A program made the translations under genes and the position numbers. This document shows, in pieces, positions 25,311 through 32,507 of a DNA stretch of 32,507 bases (the stretch's first letter is position 1; each line of letters starts with the position of its first letter). The notes beneath the pieces are model-generated. The model was not told the DNA's origin and searched no databases. It was given only the letters and a program-made list of their open reading frames with translations. The stretch covers positions 1-32,507 of the forward strand of contig DATELY010000284.1 in NCBI GenBank assembly GCA_035276085.1. Reading direction: 5' to 3'. This DNA is from DATELY01 sp035276085. Its GTDB lineage: Bacteria; Pseudomonadota; Gammaproteobacteria; Steroidobacterales; Steroidobacteraceae.

Positions 25311-26798
25311 TCAGACCTTGGCTTCAGATCTCCAACTTGTGCGAGCGGGCGCCGCATGAGAGCGATCCTGCGCGTACGCCTTGGCGAAGTTGATGCGGGC
25401 TGAACGTTCGGTTGTGACGAGGAGCTCGTCCAATTCCGTCGCGGACATCTCCGGGGGCAACTTCGACATACCCTCGTTGATACGATCGAAGGCCGCTTTG
25501 GCGCGTTTGCGAATCGCGTTGAGGTCGTGCCCCACGAGCTCACCGTGACGCTTACGGATGCAACCATCGACCATGACCGTATCGACATCGGCGCCACTTG
25601 CGTGCAAGACGGTCGTCCCCAGTGGATAGCTCGACGGGGAGAGGGCGCGCCTCAAAGTCACGACGACGATGTCGGCCTTCTTGCCCGGAGCGAGTGTGCC
25701 GACGTGGTTGGCAAGCCCCAGTGCATCCGCACCGTTGCGAGTTCCCCAAATGAGCGCGTCGCGGACAGACAGGCCGATGCGCATCGGAAAGACGCCCTTG
25801 TTGAGGGCCTCTTCGTTGTCCAGGCAACGCTGCAGTTGCAAGCCGAGTCGCATCTGGGACAGCAGATCCGGCGATCCCGCATGGACGGTATCCGTGCTGA
25901 TCGAAATGTCGATGCCGTGGTCCATGCAAGCCCTGAATGGCGGGATGCCCATGGCCATCTGCATTTCCGTTTCGGGCGCGATGGACACCTTGCCGCCAGT
26001 TTCAGCGACGAGCCGCCACTCACGGTGGGTCAGGCTGGTGCAGTGGATGTATACGTGGCCGGGCAACATGAGGCCACGATCCGCGCGTTCCCGGATGCCG
26101 TTGTTCAGGATCGTGTGTTTGGGGGCGCCCGTGTGCGAGCAGCACAGCATGCCCCGCTCGCGGGCAAACCGGATCTCCGTTTCCGTTTCGTCGAACGGAA
26201 CGGTGCCGGGGTGGCTGAGCCCCATCGCCACTTGCATGAGGTCGTTGCCCTGGTCGTGAAGCCGGGCGACGTCGGCCAGACGTGCCGCGTGCGCGCCCAA
26301 ACCAGCCGCTAGCCCGGGATATTCTTCGTCGTTCATCCCGTAGCTGAAAAACCCTCGTATGCCGGAATCGACGAGGGCCTGCATGTTCGCCTGTGCATGC
26401 TCAAAACTCTTGCAGATTTCGCAACAGTCCAGAACGGTCGTGACGCCGTTGTCCAGGGCTTCGAGTGCCCCGACGAGACATGTGGTGTACAGATCCTCTG
26501 CACTGGTGACGGGGAAGTACCTTGTGAAGGCATTGTTGATGAGTTGTAACAGGGAGTGGTCGGCACCGATACCGCGCAGAATTGCGGCGCACGTATGTCG
26601 GTGCGTGTCGATCATGCCCGGCATGATCACGCCGCCACCCGCATCGATCACTTCCGCATCGACGTTGGTGAAGTCCGCCGCGCGTCCGACGGCTTTGATA
26701 ACGCCGTTCTCAACCAATACAGCACCGTCGGGCAAGTCGTCGCGCGCGGCGTCCATCGTCGCGACGTAGCCTCCGGTGAATAGGTATCTCCCCTTCAT
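25311..26798 (-). CDS. Amidohydrolase-family hydrolase/deaminase (SsnA/TrzN-like)
   Basis: This is a 495-residue protein from ATG 26798. AAAGG eight bases upstream and the family-like opening MKGRYLFTGGYVATMD decide against the longer frame. The metal site is complete: His66 and His68 in DTHRHT, His222 in CSHTGAP, His252 in IHCTSLTHREW and Asp303 in STDTV. The C-terminal segment GTLAPGKKADIVVV is typical of the guanine deaminase, chlorohydrolase and S-adenosylhomocysteine-deaminase subgroup. It acts on an amino or related leaving group of a ring compound in the cytoplasm; the substrate is unknown. It precedes the subunit 3 gene by six bases, which links a cytoplasmic hydrolase to a periplasmic dehydrogenase in one operon. 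Confidence 0.9.
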   Translation of the reverse strand: MKGRYLFTGGYVATMDAARDDLPDGAVLVENGVIKAVGRAADFTNVDAEVIDAGGGVIMPGMIDTHRHTCAAILRGIGADHSLLQLINNAFTRYFPVTSAEDLYTTCLVGALEALDNGVTTVLDCCEICKSFEHAQANMQALVDSGIRGFFSYGMNDEEYPGLAAGLGAHAARLADVARLHDQGNDLMQVAMGLSHPGTVPFDETETEIRFARERGMLCCSHTGAPKHTILNNGIRERADRGLMLPGHVYIHCTSLTHREWRLVAETGGKVSIAPETEMQMAMGIPPFRACMDHGIDISISTDTVHAGSPDLLSQMRLGLQLQRCLDNEEALNKGVFPMRIGLSVRDALIWGTRNGADALGLANHVGTLAPGKKADIVVVTLRRALSPSSYPLGTTVLHASGADVDTVMVDGCIRKRHGELVGHDLNAIRKRAKAAFDRINEGMSKLPPEMSATELDELLVTTERSARINFAKAYAQDRSHAAPARTSWRSEAKV

Positions 26799-27003
26799 TG
26801 CACTTGCCTTTCTGTGAAGTGAGCCGACCAACCTGCAGGCAATGCAACCGCGCCTACAACCGTCATCGCGGACTGCATCAGTCGCGTTGAACAACTCCGA
26901 CAACGATCGACTCGCAGGGTCACAGCTCAGGTGTTGAAGCACATCCTCCATTTGAAGGAGAACGGGACCCATCAAGCACAGAGGTAACAGGCGGCCGAGG
27001 AGA

Positions 27004-28221
27004 TCAACCCGCGCGACTGCTTTCCAAACTCATTCGAGCGATATCCGCGCCAAGCTCACGCTTGCGCAACGTCATACAAAGCAATGCCAGCAGCATGCCG
27101 ACCATCAAGAAGGCGCCGGCGACCCACGGAGCAATCTCGAAGCCGAAGTCTCGTATGCTGCGGCCAAGCACGAAGGTGCCGAGTGCCATGCCGATTGTTT
27201 GGAAGGCGGGGAGGAGAACTGCAATTTTTCCGCTGCTGTCGAAGGAGCAGGCTGCCGCCGTCAGGTAGATGGTGCCGCACGCCCAAAAAATATTGAACAG
27301 CGCAAGCTCGGACGTCGCCAGAAGAAATCCACTTGTGCGTGCGAAGGCAAAGATTGCAACGGCCGTCAGCAGGGTGGAAACGATGGTCGGGACACGGCGC
27401 CCAAAGCGATTGGCCATCCCGATCGTCAGTAAAGTGCCGATCAGTGCGGCGGCGGTTCCAATCCCCATAACCTGAGCGATTTGAGCGCTCGGCATCGCGT
27501 TGTGGGCGGCGAGTTGCTCGGCGAATGACCAAAAGCTGCCGGCACCGGCATACCAGATCGCCTGCGCGACCGACACCCATATTGCGACGCTACGCCAGGC
27601 TGCGCGGATTGCAGGCACAGGACGCAATGGATGGAGCCTATCGTCGGCGGCTGGCCGCCTGAGGTTCGGTGCAACGAGAAAGGACATCAGGCATGCAAGC
27701 ACAGCCAGCATGGCCAACACGGCCAAGACACCGATACTCCCGCTTGCACGATCGAGCTGAAGGTTGAAGTAGAGGCATACCGTGCCGATTGCGATGGAGA
27801 CACCGTATGCAATTCCGAACGAGCGCTCCACGTTGTGGGTCTGTCCGAGAAGGGAATAGCTCAGAGCCATCAGGACTCCCTCCCCCATCGCGCCGGTGAC
27901 GATACGCACCGCCAGCAGCAGGTTGAAGTCAGTCACCCACAGACTTGCCAATTGCCCGGCGAGCGACGTCATTGCACCGATGCGTGCCCACACTCTCCAG
28001 TCCAGGCGACCGATCCATAGTGGCGCCGTCAACGATGCGAAAGCGATTGCCCACAGCTCCGCTGCCGCCAATGCGCCCAACGCCGCCGGCGACACGCGTA
28101 GCAGCTTGTCGATCGCGCCCAAATAGGCCGGCATGAAAGTGAAAATGAGCGCGCCGGCGCAGTAGAGCACTGTGCTCGTCAGCACGAGCCCGCTCTGGCT
28201 CGGTTCTTTTCTTTCTTCCAT
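27004..28221 (-). CDS. MFS transporter
   Basis: This is a 405-residue protein from ATG 28221. A longer frame begins with TTG inside the repeat region and is not favoured. About 12 hydrophobic segments are visible, including LVLTSTVLYCAGALIFTFMP at the N-terminus and WVAGAFLMVGMLLALLCMTL near the end. The loop motif MANRFGRRVPT between spans 8 and 9 resembles the MFS signature, and the 2-3 loop is WIGRLDWRVWAR. The exact family and substrate cannot be assigned. Its 5' flank is the unusual repeat array at 28244-28463. It is followed by a 205-base gap and then the amidohydrolase, in the same direction. Confidence 0.85.
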   Translation of the reverse strand: MEERKEPSQSGLVLTSTVLYCAGALIFTFMPAYLGAIDKLLRVSPAALGALAAAELWAIAFASLTAPLWIGRLDWRVWARIGAMTSLAGQLASLWVTDFNLLLAVRIVTGAMGEGVLMALSYSLLGQTHNVERSFGIAYGVSIAIGTVCLYFNLQLDRASGSIGVLAVLAMLAVLACLMSFLVAPNLRRPAADDRLHPLRPVPAIRAAWRSVAIWVSVAQAIWYAGAGSFWSFAEQLAAHNAMPSAQIAQVMGIGTAAALIGTLLTIGMANRFGRRVPTIVSTLLTAVAIFAFARTSGFLLATSELALFNIFWACGTIYLTAAACSFDSSGKIAVLLPAFQTIGMALGTFVLGRSIRDFGFEIAPWVAGAFLMVGMLLALLCMTLRKRELGADIARMSLESSRAG

Positions 28222-28243
28222 CGTGTGACCCGTTGCAGATCTC

Positions 28244-28463
28244 GGCTGGCCGGCCAACTGGCTTGCTGGCCAGCTAGCCAGCTGACCAACTAGCCAGCCG
28301 TTGAACGCCGCGATCTGACATCAGCTGTTACAGCCGATACCGAGGCTTGCGCATGCTGGCTTGCTGGTCGGCTGGCCGGAAGCCGTGGCAGAACCTTCTG
28401 GCCAACAAGCCAGCTCGCCAGCCGGCCGCTCACCCTGACACTCCACATCAGTTGTTACACGCC
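28244..28463. repeat. Duplicated noncoding unit with 16-base tandem repeats
   Basis: Three imperfect copies of a 16-mer lie head to tail: GGCCAACTGGCTTGCT (28252-28267), GGCCAGCTAGCCAGCT (28268-28283) and GACCAACTAGCCAGCC (28284-28299). A fourth, GGCCAACAAGCCAGCT, is at 28400-28415. CTGGCTTGCTGG recurs at 28258-28269 and 28356-28367. Each GCTGG/CCAGC-rich block is followed by ACATCAGYTGTTACA (28318-28332 and 28445-28459), so a unit of about 100 bases seems to be present twice. The repeats are rich in self-complementary words and fill the gap between the phosphotriesterase-like stop and the MFS start. Confidence 0.85.
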
Positions 28464-28464
28464 A

Positions 28465-29613
28465 CTAGTAACCACCCTTCGCCAAGGTGCTCAGCATGCG
28501 CTGCGGATTCTGGTGGGTCATTTGCGTGATGTCCTTGTCGCTGACACCAAGCGATTTCAACCCTGGAATCACGAAGTCGTTCACGGTCATATAGGCCTTG
28601 TCCGGGCCGCTGCCGCCGCGGAAGTTGGGCGGAAAAACGTCGTTGAACGCGATAGGCCAACCCGAAGAGAGCAGTATCTGGTTCGTGTATTTCTTCCGTA
28701 CGAGGCTTGCAACCCGCTCCAGATTCAGCTTGCCGGATGCTTGATCCAGAATGTTCTCACCGCCGTTGTCCCAACCATCGAAGGACAGGAAGGAGCCTTT
28801 TTCGAGTGCGCGCTCGAACTCTCCCAGGTTCACGTCAGGTGGCGTGCGATCCACATGTCCCAGCACCACTCGGGCGAGATCGACACCGTCTTCAGCAAAC
28901 ACCTTCTGCTGTTGCTGAGCCGAGGCAATCCCCACGGTGTGAGTCACGATCGGCGCACCTGTTCTGCGATGGGCAAGACTGCTTGCCTTGAATACTTTGC
29001 GCACGTCCGGTGTCTGCTCGATGCCGTACTTGTCCGACACCACCTTGATGGCAGCCGCGCGGACACCCGTATTCATGATGCCTTTCTCGATGTCCCGGAC
29101 CATGAAATCGGCGAGGCTCATGTCTCCCTTTGGATATTCCTTGGGAGTCGCCTCGCGGTAGCCGAAATAGTAGGGAAGCTCATACAGCGTGTACCAGCCC
29201 GTAGTCACGATGATGTTCAGCTTCGTTTGCTGCGCGATCGTTTTCATCCGCGGCACATTGCGACCGATACCCGGGATGGTTCGATCGACGATCGTCCCGA
29301 CGCCGTGCTGGTACGCCGCATTGAGAATGGCAACCACACTTGCGATGCGCTCGGCTTCCGGGCGCCCGCCCCAGCTGTTGTCGGGCCAGTTGAGCGACAT
29401 CTCGGGAGATTCCTGGATGACCAACTCCGTCGGCAGCACCATCCCAAGCTTGCTGGCAGCAACGGTGTCGCCGCGCGCGGTTGGGATCATCGCATCGGTA
29501 GTCGAGCCCTTCTCGAGCGACCTCGCGATGGATGGGTATGCCCCCGCCACGATCGCAACCGACGATGCACTCTTGACGAAATCTCTTCTCGACAAGCTGA
29601 ACCTTGGTTTCAT
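28465..29613 (-). CDS. Tat-exported phosphotriesterase-family protein with incomplete metal site
   Basis: This 382-residue protein has a twin-arginine signal (LSRRDFVKSA) and a TIM-barrel resembling the phosphotriesterase/lactonase family: a TIVDRTIPGIGRNV strand and loop, LNIIVTTGWY, and an AAIKVVSDKYG segment. The bridging Lys190, His225 (PIVTHT) and His253 (VLGHVDRT) are present. The first-strand HxH motif reads LPTELV (Thr62, Leu64), and the last-strand Asp is replaced in LLSSGWP (Gly318). Three of the six usual ligands are therefore missing, and ordinary binuclear catalysis looks unlikely. The frame is intact over full length, so it is not a decayed gene. GGAGGG five bases before the ATG supports the start. 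Confidence 0.85.
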   Translation of the reverse strand: MKPRFSLSRRDFVKSASSVAIVAGAYPSIARSLEKGSTTDAMIPTARGDTVAASKLGMVLPTELVIQESPEMSLNWPDNSWGGRPEAERIASVVAILNAAYQHGVGTIVDRTIPGIGRNVPRMKTIAQQTKLNIIVTTGWYTLYELPYYFGYREATPKEYPKGDMSLADFMVRDIEKGIMNTGVRAAAIKVVSDKYGIEQTPDVRKVFKASSLAHRRTGAPIVTHTVGIASAQQQQKVFAEDGVDLARVVLGHVDRTPPDVNLGEFERALEKGSFLSFDGWDNGGENILDQASGKLNLERVASLVRKKYTNQILLSSGWPIAFNDVFPPNFRGGSGPDKAYMTVNDFVIPGLKSLGVSDKDITQMTHQNPQRMLSTLAKGGY

Positions 29614-29708
29614 GAGCGCCCTCCTTCGTTCTTCATTTGATGATGTTCACAGGTAGCTGGCGCCGGTCGCCGCAAGCTCGATCAAGTGATCGCAGGACAT
29701 ATGCGATC

Positions 29709-30722
29709 TCAATTCGGAATCGTTACTTCGGTGTGGATTCGCAGCAGCGTCGGAATGACGTTTCGAGGGTCGCGGCCCATGCCGCACTCGGTGGCAACAC
29801 CAAACCCGGTAACAAACTTTGCCGCGGTATTTGCACGTCGCTGTGCGCCCTCGATACCGTCTTCACGGTGCACGAGGCCGAGATAGAGTTCCGTGCCGGA
29901 CGCCAGATCGAGGCCCGCAAGAGGGGCAAAATAGGCGTCGTCGTCGCGTTCGATCGGAACGGGCATATGGATCCAACCGATCGGGCGCGGCGTACGTTTC
30001 GACAACGCGTTCGCGAATTTCACCAGATCCGCCGTGTCGCGGGGCTCCATGAAGTGATGACCGAGTCCATCTTTTCCGGGCTCGTCGCCGTAGCAAAGAT
30101 GAAAACCGAGTTCGACATCTTTGGGAACCGCGCTGGCAAGCCGAACGACCGCCTCGATCAGGTCCTCGAGACGATCGCCGAACACATTCGGCAAGTAGCG
30201 CTCGACGACTGCCATTTCGCACGCCAGGTCCCATTGGATAGCCAGCTGATCATGTGGGATCGCTGTCACGATGGTTCGCAACTCCGCGAGCAGATCCCGC
30301 TCCTGCACGGGCAACACCGCTCTTATGGAGGACGGGTCGATATACATGCTGAGCGCCGCCACGGTGGGCAGGCAAACCTGGAAGCGCGTCGAACGCGGGA
30401 TTGCACCTTCCTTTTTCAAAGCCGCAAACGCGCGATACGACTCGATAGCCGCCTGCGCGTAACCGAAATCGAAGTGCAGATCGCCGACATCGGCCCCTGC
30501 GCGCAATCGAAAGGCCGACTTCGGCCCGCCCGATACCTGCACGGGTTCCAGGTGCGGCATGGCCGAAAGCCGTGGAATCTGAACGTCCGTCCACATCGCG
30601 CGGTCACCCGTCTCGCCATCGGAGATCCGCTTCATCGAGGCTCCGGCGATCGATGCGACTGTCCGGAAGACATCGTCACGTGTCGCGAGATTCACGCTGC
30701 CACAGAGCACGGCTTTAGCCAT
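29709..30722 (-). CDS. Cobalamin-independent methionine synthase (MetE C-terminal)-like protein
   Basis: This 337-residue protein resembles the C-terminal catalytic barrel of MetE/UROD-like methyltransferases. His208 and Cys210 in GFHLCYGD correspond to the MetE zinc ligands HxC, and Cys313 in TECGMGRD corresponds to the C-terminal zinc cysteine. RISDGETGDR near the N-terminus is also typical. The N-terminal half of full MetE is absent, as in archaeal-type and stand-alone methyltransferase homologues. It could transfer a methyl group, but donor and acceptor are unknown. GAGGGG seven bases upstream supports the ATG. The Rieske oxygenase gene ends 60 bases upstream, so the two are probably cotranscribed. 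Confidence 0.75.
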   Translation of the reverse strand: MAKAVLCGSVNLATRDDVFRTVASIAGASMKRISDGETGDRAMWTDVQIPRLSAMPHLEPVQVSGGPKSAFRLRAGADVGDLHFDFGYAQAAIESYRAFAALKKEGAIPRSTRFQVCLPTVAALSMYIDPSSIRAVLPVQERDLLAELRTIVTAIPHDQLAIQWDLACEMAVVERYLPNVFGDRLEDLIEAVVRLASAVPKDVELGFHLCYGDEPGKDGLGHHFMEPRDTADLVKFANALSKRTPRPIGWIHMPVPIERDDDAYFAPLAGLDLASGTELYLGLVHREDGIEGAQRRANTAAKFVTGFGVATECGMGRDPRNVIPTLLRIHTEVTIPN

Positions 30723-30782
30723 TTCTCAGCCCCTCGCCAATTCCGATCAGAAACAAACCGGCCCGGTATCGAGCAATGATCT

Positions 30783-32030
30783 TTATCTGCCCTTTTGCGC
30801 TGCGGACTGCACGGCACCTTCGATCCACGAACGGCCCAGAATCTGAATCCGACGCTCCTTCTCCTTGAAAGCAACACCCACGGGGTCGCCTCCTTCGGCC
30901 ACGGCTTTGACCTGTCGTTTCCAAAGCATTCGGTTCTTGACCACGCCTTGATCCGAGGCGGCCAGGTTCTCTTCGGAGTGACAACAGAGCCCACCCCAAA
31001 TACTGCTTTGCACTTCCTGATCGCTCGGGTAGCGTTGCCGCTCTTCGGCAGTCAGCTCGTACCACAACTTTTTCTCGGGCCCGATGCCGAAGAAATCGCG
31101 CAGGTTGAATGAAAAATCCTTCTTACATCGCATGATGGACATCTGTACGTAAGTCGTGTCATCGAAAGGCACGAAAAACCAGAGGTCATAGCATGGCCCG
31201 TCCTCATAGAACGGTGGCAGGGCATAAACATTGGGCATGAGGATCTGCTCTACGCGCACCCATGTCTTGCCATCTCCCAAATCTCTCCGCGAAGTCACGA
31301 GGACGGAGTCTTCCGCGTCCGAGTAGTCAAACTCGATGCTTTGAGGTTTTACGCTGTATCTCTTATCGAAGAGCTGCTCGCCACTGTGCTCCTGGTGAAG
31401 GATCGAAATATGGTAATGATCCGGCCCATTGTCGAAGTGCTGGAACCAGTTGAACTTTGCCGGGAAGTCGGTCGCCCCTTTGTCTTCGTTCATATAGAAG
31501 GCAGCGATTTGCTCGTCCGCGCCAAGCTTGCCCTCGAAACATGAAAAGATCGGGAATAGCGGCTGCTTCTCGGGAGGACCCATGTAGGTCCAGATCGCTC
31601 CGAATTGCTCCACGACCGGGTACCACGGTTGACGCAGCTTGTGTTTACTGAGTCCGCCCTCCGGCTCACAGGGCTGATCGAGGACTTTGCCCTGGCATCC
31701 AAATTTCCATCCGTGGTACGCGCATCGAATGCCGTCGTCCTCAACCCTGCCATATAGAAGGCTCGCGCCGCGGTGAATGCAGTAAGGAACCACGAGCCCG
31801 ACCTCTCCACTCTTACTGCGGAACAGGATCAGGTCCTCGCCGTAGCGACGGATCTGTTTCGGTAGGTCAGTGGCCTCAGAGGACAGCGCAATCGGCTGCC
31901 AGTACCTGCGCAGCATTTCGCCGCCGGGTGTCCCCGGCCCAACCTGGGTCAGGATTGGATCGGGCTTGCCAGGCTTGCGTCCGTACGCTCGCCCGACATT
32001 GTCCGTGGATGGGTTACTGGCGTTTGTCAT
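30783..32030 (-). CDS. Rieske non-haem iron oxygenase, alpha subunit
   Basis: This is a 415-residue protein from ATG 32030; the in-frame ATG at 32075 would add 15 residues, and neither has a strong Shine-Dalgarno. The N-terminal Rieske domain has CIHRGAS and CAYHGWKF, giving Cys84, His86, Cys103 and His106 for the 2Fe-2S cluster. The C-terminal catalytic domain has DHYHISILH, giving the bridging Asp204 and iron ligands His207 and His212. The opening GTPGGEMLRRYWQPIA resembles the phenoxybenzoate/phthalate dioxygenase group, which hydroxylates or dealkylates aromatic or cyclic substrates. A reductase partner is needed but is not encoded in the window. Confidence 0.92.
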   Translation of the reverse strand: MTNASNPSTDNVGRAYGRKPGKPDPILTQVGPGTPGGEMLRRYWQPIALSSEATDLPKQIRRYGEDLILFRSKSGEVGLVVPYCIHRGASLLYGRVEDDGIRCAYHGWKFGCQGKVLDQPCEPEGGLSKHKLRQPWYPVVEQFGAIWTYMGPPEKQPLFPIFSCFEGKLGADEQIAAFYMNEDKGATDFPAKFNWFQHFDNGPDHYHISILHQEHSGEQLFDKRYSVKPQSIEFDYSDAEDSVLVTSRRDLGDGKTWVRVEQILMPNVYALPPFYEDGPCYDLWFFVPFDDTTYVQMSIMRCKKDFSFNLRDFFGIGPEKKLWYELTAEERQRYPSDQEVQSSIWGGLCCHSEENLAASDQGVVKNRMLWKRQVKAVAEGGDPVGVAFKEKERRIQILGRSWIEGAVQSAAQKGR

Positions 32031-32084
32031 GAAATCGGTCTCTGTGTGGCGGCCTGTTGGAAAGCGCCCACCCATGTTCGCTGG

Positions 32085-32507
32085 CTACCTACCAAAATTG
32101 AAATTGACTCGCGCGCCATAGGTGCGAGGAGCGCCAATCGTGCGGGTGAAGAACGTCGGGCTGTCGGGCCCACCAAAGCCGTTCAACGCGTCGGCGAACC
32201 CACCTTGATAGACCGCTTCATCGGTGAGGTTCTTACCAAAGGCCGTGAACGACCATGCATCGTTCGGTGAGGTATAGGTCAGGGAAGCATCTGCGAGCAC
32301 GTATCGCCCATCATGCGATTCGGGCACGAAGAAATCGGCCGTAATGTATCTGGAGGTGGACCAAGTTGCGCCAACATTCAGAGCAAGGCTTCCGCTCCCG
32401 GATAGATGAAAGTCGTGCTCATAACCAACGGTACCGGCCCATTTGGGCGCTCGTGGCATGGGAGCTCCCGAGCAGTCGACCGTGAGAACCGACAGTCCGT
32501 TGGCATT
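32085..32507 (-). CDS. TonB-dependent receptor, C-terminal part (5' end outside window)
   Basis: The minus-strand frame is open to the window edge and only about 140 C-terminal residues are seen. The pattern is beta-barrel: KWAGTVGYEHDF, alternating strands, YVLADASLTYTS, WSFTAFGKNLTDEAVYQ and a final RTYGARVNFNFGR. GKNLTDE followed by a last strand is characteristic of TonB receptor ends. It lies just upstream of the Rieske oxygenase gene, 54 bases before the chosen start, so it may import the oxygenase substrate. The plug and TonB box lie outside the window. Confidence 0.88.
   Translation of the reverse strand, partial: NANGLSVLTVDCSGAPMPRAPKWAGTVGYEHDFHLSGSGSLALNVGATWSTSRYITADFFVPESHDGRYVLADASLTYTSPNDAWSFTAFGKNLTDEAVYQGGFADALNGFGGPDSPTFFTRTIGAPRTYGARVNFNFGR

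Noticed and set aside
26799..27003. An N-terminal extension of the second amidohydrolase up to 26975
   Set aside because: The extra 59 codons do not resemble the family, which normally starts close to the first beta strand. AAAGG and the MKGRYLFTGG opening favour ATG 26798.
28252..28428. Possible CRISPR array
   Set aside because: Repeats are 16 bases, imperfect and directly abutting without unique spacers, and no cas gene is present.

Overview
The window looks like chromosomal DNA from a GC-rich Gram-negative bacterium with an outer membrane. The evidence is three TonB-dependent receptors, Tat-exported dehydrogenase subunits, a heterotetrameric sarcosine oxidase, DUF6152/DUF6644 proteins and heavy use of alternative start codons. 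Gene content and receptor style suggest a catabolically versatile proteobacterium, perhaps Steroidobacteraceae-like. That placement is inference from gene families, not from a marker gene. No tRNA, rRNA, CRISPR array, transposase or phage gene was seen.

Layout. (1) 1-3475, plus strand: the 3' part of soxA, then soxG and sdaA, which take sarcosine to glycine and serine to pyruvate. A GlxA-type AraC regulator faces them tail to tail and overlaps sdaA by 20 bases. (2) 4483-9454, minus strand: a secreted NTF2-like protein, a periplasmic FG-GAP/c-type haem protein and a TonB receptor. (3) 9591-18708, minus strand: a tightly packed run, in transcription order a Tat-exported subunit 3, a GMC dehydrogenase, a secreted esterase, an MHS-family permease, an amidohydrolase, a COG0523 GTPase and a BtuB-like TonB receptor. 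Several genes overlap or abut, so this is probably one operon. (4) 18981-20243, plus strand: a membrane-anchored winged-helix regulator, divergent from region 3. (5) 20476-22946, minus strand: two DUF6644 membrane proteins, a secreted 319-residue protein and a secreted DUF6152 protein. (6) 23131-26798, minus strand: an amidohydrolase, a second subunit 3 (here a Tat lipoprotein) and a second GMC dehydrogenase. (7) 27004-32507, minus strand: a 5'-truncated TonB receptor, a Rieske oxygenase, a MetE-like protein, a phosphotriesterase-fold protein missing half its metal ligands, a repeat-rich intergenic region and an MFS transporter.

How it may work together (inference): regions 3 to 7 read as a nutrient-scavenging island. 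TonB receptors and permeases import an organic substrate. Paralogous periplasmic FAD dehydrogenases, an esterase, amidohydrolases and a Rieske oxygenase process it. A one-component membrane regulator sits between the two dehydrogenase modules. The substrate cannot be named from sequence alone.

The least ordinary signals are: a duplicated intergenic segment of about 100 bases carrying a DUF6644 gene remnant (18817-18920 and 21922-22018); a GGGATAG-type motif recurring upstream of several minus-strand genes; a 16-base tandem array inside a duplicated noncoding unit (28244-28463); and the ligand-poor phosphotriesterase homologue.
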